64,000 nucleotides of DNA from Nannochloropsis salina CCMP1776 (lineage: Eukaryota; Sar; Eustigmatophyceae; Eustigmatales; Monodopsidaceae): positions 1,430,353 to 1,494,352 of the forward strand of contig SDOX01000005.1 in NCBI GenBank assembly GCA_004565275.1. The letters run 5' to 3'. The translations under genes and the position numbers were made by a program. Under the pieces are notes generated by a model, which saw only the letters and a program-made list of their open reading frames with translations, made no database searches and was not told where the DNA came from. Of this stretch, positions 35,453 through 47,347 are shown in pieces (the stretch's first letter is position 1; the number at the start of each line of letters is the position of its first letter).

Positions 35453-38400
35453 TTACCGATCGAACAGATAGATCTCATCCTCTCCGTCACTGTAGGAACT
35501 GGTGCTTCCTCCCCCCCATCCCAGTATCGGCCGCCCCCCCCTCCGCCCTCCCCTATCGCTCCCCTGGCTCCTTCGCCCCTCGCCTCCCCCCCTTCTCCCT
35601 TGGACCGGCAAGGGCATCACAGACCCTTGTCTCCCTGCCCCCTCCCTTTCTTCCAAGTAGGGCGACGGCAATACAAGCGAGGGGGGTCCCTGTTGGATTA
35701 TACGTCCCTCCTGAAGCACCAAAATTTGATCTACATACCGACCCAAGCTGGGACGCTGAGAGGCGATCACCACCACAGGTTCCTCCCATTCCTCTGTCAT
35801 GGTCGCACGAAGCCCTTCCATGAACCTCCGCGCTTCCTCGTCGCTCATCAACAGGATTGGCTCGTCCAAAACCAGCAGCCGAGGAGGCCCTCCCCCTCCC
35901 CCTTCTCCCTGCCTTCCTTCTCCCCGCGCCAGCGCCCTGGCCAACTGCACCCGCCGCCATTCGCCTCCCGACAAATTTCTTCCCCTTCGCCCTTTCCCCT
36001 CCCCTTCTTCCCCTTCCCCAAGTTCCGTGAACCACCCCTCCCTCCATCCCTCCACCCATTCCCCTACCCGGCCTGCCCTCCTCCCTGCGGCCTGCCAGAT
36101 CCCTCGGTCCCCTGCCCCTCCGTTCAAGGCCCGCAAAGACGGCGGCCACACGTTCTCCCCCACCGTCCAACATGGAAAGGCCGCGCTCTTCTCCATCCCC
36201 GGCAAATACCCGATCCGATCTTTCCAGGCGGCCCCCTCCCATTCCTCTATTCGCCGCCCTTGGAGCCGTAGGGAGCCCCGAAGCCGAGATGGGGAGAGGG
36301 CGGAAGCGAGCAGGCCCAGGAGCACGCTCTTCCCTGCCCCTTCATTCCCGCACACCAGGACAATCTCACCCGGACGGGCCTGGAAGGATATGTCCTTCAA
36401 TAAATACGCCTCCTCCCCTGCCCGCCCCCCCTCCCTGCTTCCCTCCTTCTTCACCCACACATGTTCCAACTTCAATCCTTCTTCGGGCACAGGTCCCTCC
36501 GTCGTCCACCCCGTTCCTTCCCTCCCTCCCTCCCTCCCTCCTTCCCTCCCTCCTTCCCGTCCCCGCCCCCCTCCACTCTCGGCCCAGCGCTGGTAAAGCC
36601 TGTTCAGCCTTCCCCCTCCCTCGCGTCGACGGCAGACAACTGCCTCCCGCACGGCCATCCGCCCTTCCCTCAGGCCTTGCCAGAGAAGCATCGTGATTCC
36701 CCCCACCACACCCACCCACTCCCGTGCTCCCCCTGCTCCAGGACTTACAACCCGACTGCTGGTGTCCAGAGCCCACAGGAGGATGGCTAGGAGGGCGACA
36801 AGGACCAGACCCGATTGCAAATGCCAGAGGAGCGTGGTGAGGATCCCTCCCACCCGCCAGGCGCCGGCGTGGAGGAGGGAAGACGAGGATGAGGGCGGGG
36901 GGTTACGGCGGAGGGCGGCTTCTTTGGCGGCCAGGATGGGTTTTAGGCCTCGATAGTGGACTTCGAAGGACTCGGCGATGGAAGATTGATCGTGCTGGAG
37001 GCGGGCAGCCTCCGACAGGAGGGAGCGAGGCGGGAAGGAGGGGAGGGAGGGAGGGAAAGGCGGGGTCCAGGTCTCGGGGACGAAGGAGGGGGAAAGGAGG
37101 AGGAGAAGGAGGGAGAGGAAGGAGAAGGAGAGGAGGAAGTGGGTTGGCGTGTAGGTGAACGCGGGAAGCGTGATCGCTCGCTCGAAGAAAGAGGATACCC
37201 GGAAGTGACCCAGACGGTCGTGTAGGAAGGAGAGGAAGGAGGGAGGGAGGGCGGGAAGGATGCCACGGAGGGAAAGAGTGAGGGAGGGGAGAGTGCCGTG
37301 GAAGGGGGGAGAGAGGGAGGAGGGGAAGGAGATGACGGCAGGGAGGGGCAGGAAGAGGAGGGAGGGGAGGAAGAGGATGGTCAGGAAGGAGGTCAGAAAT
37401 TTGAGGCGGGCTTGCAAGTGCCGCACGAAGAGAAGAGGCGTGAGCTCACTCCCGTCGCCAATGTCGGGAGTCAGCTGCTGGAGGCGGGAGGCAAGGGGGG
37501 ACGGGGAGGAAGGGGAGGAAGGGGAGGAGAGGGAGTGGAGGAGGGAGGATACCAGGCCGTTGGGGTTGGAGGGAGAGGCGGTGTGGGCGAGGTAGGTGAC
37601 GAGGAGGAAGAGAGGGGCCCAAAGGCGGGCGTCACGGAGGAGGGTTGCGGCGTCAAACGGGGTGTCTGGAGGGAGGGAGGGAGTGAGGGAGTGAGGGAGG
37701 GAGGGAGGGGAGGAGTGGGGGAGGGCGTGGGGGAGGGAGAGAATGAGGGGAGGGAGTCGCCTAGTCCTGGGGCTCGATACCTGCCCGCCTTGGCCTGGAG
37801 TCCCCACCGTCTACACCCAGCAGGTCACGCGCCTCCCTCCCTGACCCCATCGTGCACCCACTCACCCATGCCGGAGGCCACAGCCCGCGCGAAGGAAGCC
37901 AGAGGCTCAGACTGATCCTCCTTGAGCTCCAGCACGAAGTTTTTGATGTCCGCCCTAGGCAAGACGGCGCCTGGTCGGAGGGAATGTTTGGCTGGGTCGC
38001 CGCCCTGGGGGGGGGAGAAGGGAGAGGAGGAAATTCCAGCGTCGGAGGAGAGAAAGAAGGTATTAGCTGCAAAATAATCGACAGAAAGTACGATAAAGCA
38101 GTAGGGCAATATTGAAGGGAGGTGGGAAGAGAGGGAGGGAGGGAGGGGGGGAAAGAGGAGGGGGAGGGAGGGGGGGAGGAGGGGGAAGGGAGGGAGGAAA
38201 GGACTTACCGAGACGTAGGTGGCTTTCCAGTCACAGACGACCGTGTGCCCCATGCGTGTACCACCCTCCTCCACAAAGCGCACCGGCGTCAGCTTGACTG
38301 TCCATAGAAGGAGTCAAGCGGCGTCACAACCGGCCGAACGCAGTTCCTTCCTCCCTCTTTCCCTCCCTCCCCCTCTCCTCTTTCCCTCCCTCCCCTCTTC

Positions 38401-39082
38401 TCTCTCTTTCCCTTCCTTCCCCCTGCCCGATACCTACATGTCTTCTTCGCCGCCGTCTTCACCTGCGCCTCTACCTCGGCGTCGCTCACGGTCGGCTTTG
38501 GGTACGTGAAGGAGAGTGCCCCGTTCTTGTAAGGGCCTAAGGTGACGGCTCCCTGAGCACAGAGACGGGGGGAGGGAGGGGCGCGTTGGGAAAACGTCTC
38601 CTGGTCTCATTCGTCCTCCCCCCGCATGTATACCCCCAACAAGCCTATCGCAACAGGGCTTCTCCCCTCTTCTCCTCTGGCCCTACTCCTTCTTCCTACG
38701 ACTCCCCTCCTTCAATGCCCGCCGCCTCTCTTCCCTCGGTGTCCGCCGGGCGTGTCTATGTCTCTCCAGCTCCGGCCTGCTTTGGCATCCTTCTTTTTGA
38801 CTCGCTCCCACCCGCCCTCCCTCCCTCTCTCCCTCCCTCCCGCCCTCCCGCCCTCCCTCCCTCTCGCACCTTCGCCGACGTGCTTGCCATCTCGCCTGTC
38901 ATATCATTCAGAGCGCCGCTCAATGGCCCTCGTCGGTGGACGGGGACCGCCGCGAGAGCAAACTTAAACCGGCAGGGAAGAGGGAGGAAGGCGTGTGCTG
39001 TCAAGCAGGAGGACGCGAAGAGGAGAAGGAGGGAGAGGGAGGGAAAAATTGTCGTGGAACGAACCCCCCCGGAGGCCGTCAT
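35453..39082 (-). CDS. Plastid-targeted protein joining a trigger-factor/FKBP-like PPIase to an ABC half-transporter
   Basis: Six exons on the minus strand: 38870..39082, 38438..38552, 38209..38297, 37866..38004, 37781..37810 (a 30-base microexon), 35453..37665. Every junction keeps phase, giving 932 aa. The start gives a signal peptide (FPSLSLLLLFASSCLTAHA) followed by FLPLP, an A-F plastid motif. Residues 72-195 resemble the trigger-factor linker and PPIase region: PTVSDAEVEAQVKTAAKKTF, then LTPVRFVEEGG, MGHTVVCDWKATYVSGG, LRPGAVLP and FARAVASGM. From residue 196 it becomes an ABC half-transporter: hydrophobic helices, Walker A GNEGAGKS (about 634), signature LSGGEWRR (about 759), Walker B LLVLDEP (about 790). 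The EAARLQHDQSSIAESFEVH segment recalls the ABCD subfamily. Two separate genes remain possible; the PPIase part could end by reading through to a stop at 37825. Confidence 0.6.
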
Positions 39083-40371
39083 TGGCACGCCGGTGAGAGG
39101 CTCTCCGCCAGAGCGGAAGGAAGGAAAGAGGGATTGAATGTGTGCGATGACGGTTTTGGTTCTGCTCCTGCGCCATGGCGATGCGTCGAGGGGGCTGGCT
39201 TCAGAGGAAGGAGAAGGACGAAACAGTGCAAGGAAAGGATCCAATAGAAGTAGAACCGGAGTAGGAGGCGTATGATGGTGGGGAGGACAGAGGGGGATGA
39301 GGATTGCGTTGAAGGTGCTAAAGGCGACGTGGTAATCTGCGGCTTATGCTCAACGACGAATGGTGTTGGAATTTAGCGTGCGCTAAAGGGGATTTGCGAG
39401 GTAGAAGAGGAGGGCGAGAGAGAGGAGGAAGTAAAGAGACAAGCTGAAGCCCCCTCCAAAAAGTTATGTGTAGCTTGTAATGCCTCATATCATTCAGTGG
39501 CATCATCATCTGCTTGCCATCAATGCATCGCTTTATATTTCTCGCAAAGAAAATACGCCCTGGCAAGGAAAGGAGGGTAGTACGCTTGCCTCCTGGTTCT
39601 GTTGAGGCTAGTCATTGATGCACTATGTACAACCAATGGCATCGATGAAAAGGGAGGGTAGGAAACGGCTACGGTGCGTGTGAAATTTACCGAACGTCTC
39701 GTGGAGGGCAAGCTAGGGCCATGGTAACACAGGGGCTTTAAGTTGCTGTTCTCCCTGTTGAAGTTCCTCTTCAGGTGCCTCGCTAGCTCCCTCCCAACCC
39801 TCGACAGGGCAAGAGGGTCATCCCAATAATTTTACCAACACAACAAGAACTTCCATCGGCCAGGGACCGAAGCGCCCAGCACTATATTGCGTGGACGTCA
39901 AGCATCATCCGTTGCGTGTACACATGGCTTCGATTGGCTTGAAGAGGGAGCCAGCGTCGTGAAGGCGCGTGCGTGGCTTCACCACCCTCGAAACTTCAAA
40001 AGCAAGCATTACGCCCCCCCGCGGTCCTGTGTTGCCAACCTTTCCACGCTAATCGACACTAAAAGAGCGTAAAATTCATCAATTATCATAGGTCCTCAAT
40101 GCACGGAATGATTGCCGTGCAATGAATTCGACAAGAGAGGTTCATAAGCGCGTATGGCAGAGGCGGAAGACTGCGGAGTTCACAGGTGATGAACCCCATC
40201 TGATGCTGTCACGGCGCCAGTCGCACCGGCAAAGCCGCGTAAATATGTCAAGAAATTGTCTCATAGGCGTCGGTGGGCTTCTCTTTGTCCATTGGGTGAG
40301 TGACTTTCCTCACGTTGGTGCGCAACGTGAGCGGGGCTGGGGCTGAATGTCTGTCTGTTCCCTCCACTAGA
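39083..40371. other. Intergenic region
   Basis: About 1.3 kb between the start of the PPIase/ABC gene (-) and the 3' end of the next minus gene. It should hold the PPIase/ABC promoter. The frame continues open upstream to an ATG at 39244, but that would place 54 residues before the signal peptide. Otherwise only short frames. Confidence 0.5.
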
Positions 40372-43300
40372 TTATCCTGTCTCTCTTTCCTCGTGAAGAC
40401 ACTCAAACAAAGGCCAATTTTGCAAATATCCCAACGTGAGATACACTTTGCTCGATAATGACTGGATCCTGTGCTTCACCATGCACCGTCCCCCGCTTTC
40501 TCCCTCCCACCAGGNNNNNNNNNNNNNNNNNNNNNNNNNNNNNNNNNNNNNNNNNNNNNNNNNNNNNNNNNNNNNNNNNNNNNNNNNNNNNNNNNNNNNN
40601 NNNNNNNNNNNNNNGCGTCGGTCTACCTTCCCCTTCCCTCTCTCCCTCTCTCCCTCCCTCCCTCTCCCCCCTCCCCTCCTCCCGGTTCCCTCCCCCCCCT
40701 CCTTACCTCCCATCCCCCAGCCGAAGGATTCGGTCCCCGCGAAGTGCTCCATCCACCCTCCCAGACACACCAGAGCCGTCACACGCAGCGCCGCCGCCAG
40801 GACACTCAGCCCCACCACCCCCAGCACCACCGCCTTGGCCTTCCTCCCTCCCTCCCTCCCTCCCTCCCTCCCACACCCCCACACAACCGAGAGGTCTCCC
40901 ACCAAGCCCCCAGCGCTTTCACGGACCCGGGCCCGGGAGAAAGGGGGGGAGGAAGGGAGAGAGGCAGGGAGGGAGGCAGGGGGAAGGGGCGTATCGAAGG
41001 CGGCGTCCGCAGCCTTGTCCGCTGGCTCCTCACCCCTACCTCCCACCAATGACCCGAGCGCCAGGAGGGGCCACGCTACGAAGCCCGCGCCCTGCCTTAC
41101 CTTCTTCCACATCCATCGCACCCTCGTCCTCTCCCCTTCCTCGGTCCCTCCTTCCTCCTCCCAGCCTTCCAACCCGTTCCCCTGGAGCGAGAAGGGGATG
41201 GATCCCGACCCTGTCGAGGCAGGGAAGGAAGCGGCGGAGGGCGGGGGAAGGAAGCGGCGGAGGGCGGGGGGAAGGACCACCTGGCCTGCTCCCTCCCTCC
41301 CTCCCTCCCATCCTCCCTGCCATTATCGAAGTCTCTCGGCTGATCGTGCACCCGAGGGAAGGTTGCGTCCCCCCCTCCCTCCCTCCCTCCCCCCCTGTCC
41401 TCCGCCCCTCCCTCCAACCGCCTCTCGGCTTCGCGGTCCGTTTCCCATAGGCCGGAATCCTCCCTCCTCCCCTTCCTCGTCCACTCCTCCTCCTCCCGCT
41501 CCAGCCTCCGCCGCCGCTCTTCTACAGCAGCTTTCTCCGCCGCGCTTCCCTCCCCCTCGCCCTCCCACCCCTCCGCCGCCTGGAGGTCGCCTCCATATCC
41601 ATCGTCGTCCTCGTCCTCTTCCTCCACCTTCCTTCCCTCCTCATCCCACGGGTCATGGGAGCGACGGGGAGGAGGGAGGGAGGGAAGGAGAGAGGGAGAG
41701 AGGGAGGTGCTCGCGTCCCCTCCTTCCACTACCCTCTCCCCCCGCCGCCCTTCCCATGCCCCCTGGGTGGATTCCCATTGGCCCTCCCACCCTCCCTCCC
41801 TCTTTCCCTCCCTCCCTCCCTTGACGCCCTCGTCTGCAACATAACCTTCTCCGCTGTCTTTTTGATGCGGTCGCCCAGCCTCCAACCTTTCGACCCCAAC
41901 CTGTGCAGCAATGACTGCCTCCCTCCCTCTTTCCCTCCCTCCTTCCCTCCCCCCCCCACCCCTGTCCTTCCCAAGGTGAGTATGAAGAAGGATGAGGTGG
42001 AGGAGGAGGTGCTGAGGCGGGGTAAGAAGTGCACTGCTCCCAGCCCGTGGAGGGAGGGAGAGGGGCTTGGTAGAAAGGACGAGGAGGGTATAGAGGAGGA
42101 GGAGGAGGAGGAGGAGGAGGAGGAGGTGTCTCGTATGATGGGGGGCCAGTGTCCCCTTGCCACCATCCTTCGCCTCCGCCCTCCCTCCCTTCTCCTCTAC
42201 CTCCGTTTCCCCCTCCCCCTGCATCTCCTTCTCCCCCTCCTCTTCCATAACCATCGCCATACCTCGACGCTTGAGGGTAGGAGGGCATGCCGTGCCTTCT
42301 CCAACCCTCCCTCCCTCCTCCCTCCCCTCCTCCCGTCTCCCTCCCTCGCCCTCCCTCCTCTCCTTGCTCGTAGCCCCCCCCCGGAGGCCACGAGGAAGGG
42401 TGAGGACGCGACGGAGGGACCGAAGGAGGACTGGTTGAGGAAGATCGGTAGTGCTCCTCCTCCCCGACGGCGTCGTAGTACGGCAGAGCCTCCTGCGTCG
42501 ATGAAAATTGCGCGAATGACGTCCTGCTTCCCTCCCGGCCTTCCCCTCCACTCGCTTCCCCGACTCGCCACGGAGACCCCGTGTCGACTCCCGCGACAGG
42601 CTGCTGCTGCTGGTGTGGTTCTTGTTGGTGGTACTGCGAGTGTAGTACTTGTTGTTGCTGCTGTTGGTGTGGTTGTTGTTGGTGGTACTGCGGCTGTTGT
42701 TGTTGCTCCGGCAGTGCTGGTCCCTGTCCAAGCCAGGAGGACGCTTTGCCCGCCCCGCCGCCCGGATGCCCCCAGGGCTCAGGCCCAAAGCATTTATGTG
42801 CTGCGACCTCTCCTTGCGCCGTCGCCACCACCGTCCCGTCCTCCCTCCCTCCCTCCCCTCCCTCCCTCCCTCCCTCCCACGCCTCGGGCGTCCCCGCGGT
42901 TAAGACGTCGAAGACTGTGATGGCCCGTGGACCCTCCTGTGTCGACGTTTCTCCTCGTTCTGCCGCCCCTTCATCGATGCTTGGAAGGGAGTCCTCCATG
43001 CCGTCTGGATGTCAACGAATGGTTAATTAAATCGGTGCTGACAGATACTCATATCTCCCCATTGCCCGATCCCCCCTCTTCCCAATGTCACTCAATATTT
43101 CAGACGAAAAAGAATGTACACTCATCCCCAAAATTCGTTTTTGCGACATTTTCTCGCTGCCTTGCGATTTATCTAATGCTGTGAATTCTCCCATTCTGTG
43201 TTTACCTTTTGTAGTCGGCTCTGAAGTCAACAGGGATGAGGTCTCCACGGTCCCGCTCGTTCCCTTTATGCTCACGCGTCTTAGGCCAGCATCGCTTGGC

Positions 43301-43551
43301 AAGGGAAAATTTGAGGTGCTTCTATTAAAGCTGCTATCATTTTCGCTGTCATCGTCTCTGTTGCTGCTTCTGCTGGTACCGATCGGAGTGATGTGCGGTG
43401 TAGAGGGTGGGAGGCTAGCCTGGGATGCATTAGGAAAAAAGCTGCCCCACAAAAGGACAACTGTGATTGCGACGCAATTTTTATTGCAACAGCATGTTCC
43501 CCTTACGTTCCTTCTTCTTTTCCCTCTCTTCTGCGGCTTGCTTAACAACAT
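40372..43551 (-). CDS. Gln/Pro/Gly-rich membrane-protein candidate interrupted by an assembly gap
   Basis: A minus-strand candidate whose exon structure I could only partly resolve. A likely first exon starts at 43551 and encodes a basic stretch, then a hydrophobic segment (VAITVVLLWGSFFPNASQA) like a signal peptide. A donor near 43118 would join in phase to an exon from about 43003 (GMEDSLPSIDEGAAERGE). Next come a Gln-rich segment (42600-42700), Tyr/Pro/Gly-rich low-complexity sequence, and an acidic Glu/Arg-rich part with WDEEGRKVEEEDEDDDGYGG (about 41590-41650). Two hydrophobic segments follow: GFVAWPLLALGSLVGG near 41060 and VVLGVVGLSVLAAALRVTALV near 40800. The 100-N gap at 40515-40614 falls near the 3' end; the last open frame ends at 40372. 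No family recognised. Confidence 0.35.
40515..40614. other. Assembly gap (100 N)
   Basis: Exactly 100 N, the usual placeholder for a scaffold gap of unknown size. It sits among CCCT/GGGA repeats, which probably caused the break. Confidence 0.98.
42093..42126 (+). repeat. GAG triplet repeat
   Basis: About eleven GAG triplets. On the minus strand (the likely coding strand here) they read CTC/TCC/CCT depending on frame, within the Pro/Tyr-rich region. Confidence 0.8.
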
Positions 43552-43939
43552 GCTGCTGACCCTACTCGGGCCTGACATGGGGAAGGGATGGAAAAGAGCT
43601 AATGAGATGCACTGTGTTATATCATGCCGGCAGGGTATTAAAAAGCGTGAAATATGACAACTATATGTTTCCATGCATCTCATTTACTCGTCTATCGAGT
43701 TGTTCCAGCACACTGCCTTCCTGTGGCCCAGGGACGGAAAATGTGTACATGTGCCATATTTAATGCGACGGGCATCGCCAAGTCTTCCTCTTCAAGTGCT
43801 ACAAGAACCGATGAGACGATTTGGAATGAGGAAAGACGGGCCACGGTTTGGTTAGTACACTTTGATCTCACTCCAGACATATTTTCAGTCGTAGAACTTT
43901 GTACAGGTAGCTGGGTATTGAAGTAGAAAGGATCTAATC
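43552..43939. other. Divergent intergenic region
   Basis: About 390 bases between the presumed start of the Gln/Pro-rich gene (-) and the NADH dehydrogenase start (+). It should hold the NADH dehydrogenase promoter. No feature recognised. Confidence 0.45.
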
Positions 43940-46646
43940 ATGGCGATGCGTGAAGTCGGCAAGTTGACGATGAGGAGTCGGAGGCTGCAAGTAAGAGGGA
44001 AGGACAAGCATAGCTTACGTTGGCAGGACAGAACGACAATTCTATTCTCGCCCTCCTCTCTCTCGTTACGACGGTACGTGCTGGGAACACCATGGAGGTG
44101 CATGGCGGCTTTTGAATGCTGGTATTCCAGTAGCCCTCGTGTGCGGAACACCGATAGCTCTTCCCACTCCTCTTGGCACCCCTACGACACAGTTATTCTA
44201 CTTTAAGCGCCGCGGACACCACCGCGACCGCAGACATCTTTGAAGGCTTGACCAAGAACAAAAAAGCCTACACCGCCATATATAAACGCGATGCCCGCCC
44301 CCCCGTGGTCATCCTTGGAAGTGGATGGGCCGGTTTCCAACTTGCCCGGGACCTGAACAAGGCCAAATTCGATGTGACAGTCATTAGCGACCGCAACCAT
44401 TTCCTCTTCACTCCCCTTCTACCCTCCACGACTGTGGGAACGCTTGAGTTTCGGACCATACAGGAGCCCGTACGGACCATCCCCGGGATTAAATTCTATC
44501 AAGGTACGGGCGATGACGTGATAGTGATGGGAGAGGCAGTGACAGGGCACTGAGATATCCACTGGGAGAGATACAGGCCTTTCGCTGGCCAGAGACATAC
44601 ATTCCGATTCCTTCGATTGCCTGCCAGGGAGAAGGGCGTGTCGGGAGGTTGTGGAGAGTTGAGAGTGGGCGGAAGGGGTATAGCCCGCCGGAGAGAGCGT
44701 GGCAATTCCGAAAGAAAAGCGACGATTGCTCAGTCACTTCGGTCAATGAATGAGCCCTCCCGGCGTTTGGGCACAGTCTTCCAGCAGAGGATTTGATCCC
44801 TTGTACGGCACATGAAAAGTCCAACAGAAGTGTCTCGGTAGCCTCTAACCTACTGCCTCGTCCTTCCCATGATTGTATTCCCACCAGCGCTTGCCACACG
44901 CCTGAATTTCGAGGAGAGACTAGTGGCCTGCGAGGAGTATTACCTAAAGGAGCGCTTCGAAGTCAACTATGAATATTTGATCCTGGCGGTGGGGAGCACC
45001 ACGAACACCTTCAACGTCCCTGGGGTCTGCCCGGACAATCACGTATATTTCCTCAAGCAGCTCAGGTAGGGCACGAGGGTGATAGAGGGCATGTGTTTCA
45101 CGTGCCATCAATGTCGATGACACCGTCGGGGCCGATCCGGTGCTCATACTGCCTTCCTTTTCCCTACCTCCCCCCCCAATGCTCCCCGGGCGTGCTCCCT
45201 CCAAGCGACGCGCGGGCCATTCGGTCCCGGATCATTGAATGTTTTGAGCGTGCCTCTTACCCAGACTTACCGTCTGCAGCACAGGCCCGTCTTCTCTCCT
45301 TCCTGGTCGTGGGGGGGGGGCCCACGTCTGTGGAGTTTGCGAGTGAGCTGTACGACTTTTTGAAGAAAGACGTGCACATCTTGTACCCAGACTTGGAGCA
45401 CATGGTAAAGAAAGCGAGATGGATGGGGGGGAGGAGGGTCAGAGAGGGAGAAATAGAGGGAGGGGCATTCGTTTCTGCAGAGGCACACGATACTTCATCA
45501 CCCTCCCGCTCGACCCCTACCTGTCTGCCCGATTACCTCGGCGCAGGCCTGATACGCGTGCCACCCCACACTTTTCGCTTCTCTGCTTTTTCTACAGGAT
45601 TTATTTTTTCTGTGTCCTTGAAATGTCTCCTCTGTCTCATTTTTTCCATCGGCGAACGTCCCCTTCCCCTCCTTCCCTTCCTCCCTCCCTCCTTCCTTCC
45701 TGTGGTCCTCTCCAGGTCTCTGTCACCCTGATCGAGGCCTCAGACCACATCCTGGGCTCCTTCGATCGGCAGCTCGTCGATTACGTCGGACGTGTCTTTC
45801 AGGAGCGTCACGTTCGCGTCTTGACGGACACCAGCGTCGAGAAGGTGAAGGGGGGGGGGGGGGGCGACGAAGGGAGTGGCCTTGGCATTCCTGACGCCGG
45901 GCAGACAGGCGGGGGGGAGGCGACTTTGTTCTCACGAAAGTCCTGCGCGTAGAACCTTGCCTTCTGCATCCTCTTCGCATGGTGAACCCGTGAAGTCTAC
46001 CCAATATTCCATAAAATGGGCCGCTTGCAATCATACTTTCTCGCGTTTAACTTCTTTTCTGATCGCCATCATGCAGGTGGAGCCCAACGTGGCATGGCTC
46101 AAAGATGGAACGCCCCTCCATTTCGGTCTCTGTGTGTGGAGCACGGGAGTCAAAGCCACCCCCCTTGTCCAGGCCCTGCCCCCCTCCTTTCCCAAAGGCC
46201 CAGGGGGCCGTCTCCTGATTGACGGACGCCTCCGTCTCTACGGCCACGAACAGAAAGGTGTTTTTGCGGTCGGTGATTGTGCAATATCTGAAACAAGGCC
46301 CTTGCCGTGTCTGGCGCAGGTAGCGCAGCAACAAGCCAAGTATTTGGGCGGAGTCTTGAACAAATATTCGGAGCCGCATGTGAACAAAGAAGTGCCCCCA
46401 TTCGAGTATCGCCATCTGGGGAGCATGGCACAGTTGGGCATGTGGAAAGGGGTGGTTGATTCGGCGAAATTAGACGACAAAAAAGGGGACCAGGATGGCA
46501 AAAAAAGCGTGCTGACGGGTTGGACGGCTTTCCTACTCTGGCGTGCGGCGTATTGGACGAAAAGTGTCTCATGGGCGAACAAGATTCTTATCCCCATGTA
46601 CTGGTTAAAAAGCTGGATATTTGGACGAGATATTTCCCGGTTCTGA
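43940..46646 (+). CDS. NDH2: Type II (alternative) NADH dehydrogenase, mitochondrial
   Basis: Single-subunit flavoenzyme that passes electrons from NADH to quinone without pumping protons. Six exons: 43940..44073, 44193..44503, 44888..45065, 45206..45404, 45716..45844, 46077..46646; phases agree, 506 aa. The N-terminus ends [19 protein letters not shown], a good mitochondrial presequence, and only the 44073/44193 splice puts it in frame. First Rossmann motif [11 protein letters not shown] (83-93); second [15 protein letters not shown] (242-256). [21 protein letters not shown] near the C-terminal part is the FAD-contact region, and the end (KIPLMYWLKSW-like helix: [18 protein letters not shown]) is the usual membrane-binding tail. 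No EF-hand insertion. The exon 4 acceptor is CAAG rather than YAG, a small weakness. Confidence 0.9.
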
Positions 46647-47347
46647 TTCTGGGAGGTGGGCAAATAGGATAATATTGATAAAAATGATTATGTTACGCTC
46701 AAGAGATATTTTGACGGCCGGTTGCATAAAATCAAGTATCACTCAAAGTGACTGCTAGGTGGGTGTGGGTTTGGTTGTTTTTGATGTAATTTCAGTACGT
46801 ATGGAAATAAAGATATGGCCGCCTGGTCCACCGAAAAGATAGCAGCCACTGATCGCAGTTGCCGAATTGTTTACATTCACGTGTGACCGTCTCTCTGTCT
46901 CGCGCCCATCGGTACCCCTAAATAATTCCCTCGCACCTACTAAGTCCATGTCCGTTCCCCCCCATGCCATGGATGGTACAACCTGCAGAGCGTCAAATCT
47001 CTACTGATGTCATCCTCGATGGCATCGGACAAATTGATGGGACAGAAACCCACGGTCCGCGTCCTTTTGTCGAGATCTAGCAATATTTCGGACTCGCATT
47101 GAATCCTCGTGGAACAATACGTTCTTGAAGAACACGTCTCCGTCTTGGGCGAGAAAATATCCCCGACGACGAGCCAAGACAACCAAATACACCATGTGAA
47201 AGCCACCCAGTCGCGTTTACGTCCATTTTCAGCAACTCTCAAATGTATGCTTGTAAATAATGCCAGGAGTGCAACCTGTGTTCATAGCCTGAAAACACCT
47301 TTCTCTGAGAGTCTCCAAAAAAATATCTGAATCTCCTCTGACTCGAA
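46647..47347. other. Intergenic region
   Basis: About 700 bases between the NADH dehydrogenase end and the glutamate decarboxylase start. Only short frames; no feature recognised. Confidence 0.55.

Noticed and set aside
40436-42920. Long plus-strand Pro/Ser-rich open frames
   Set aside because: They are reverse shadows of CCCT/GGGA tracts and the minus-strand Gln/Pro-rich candidate; no domain, and one crosses the N gap.
43085-43657. Plus-strand frame with Leu/Ser-rich hydrophobic stretches
   Set aside because: The opposite strand offers a better exon with a basic N-terminus and a signal-peptide-like segment.
44173-44192. Apparent start of the NADH dehydrogenase frame
   Set aside because: The codon is TTG and the stretch is the polypyrimidine tract before the 44192 acceptor; the 43940 exon gives a proper ATG and presequence.
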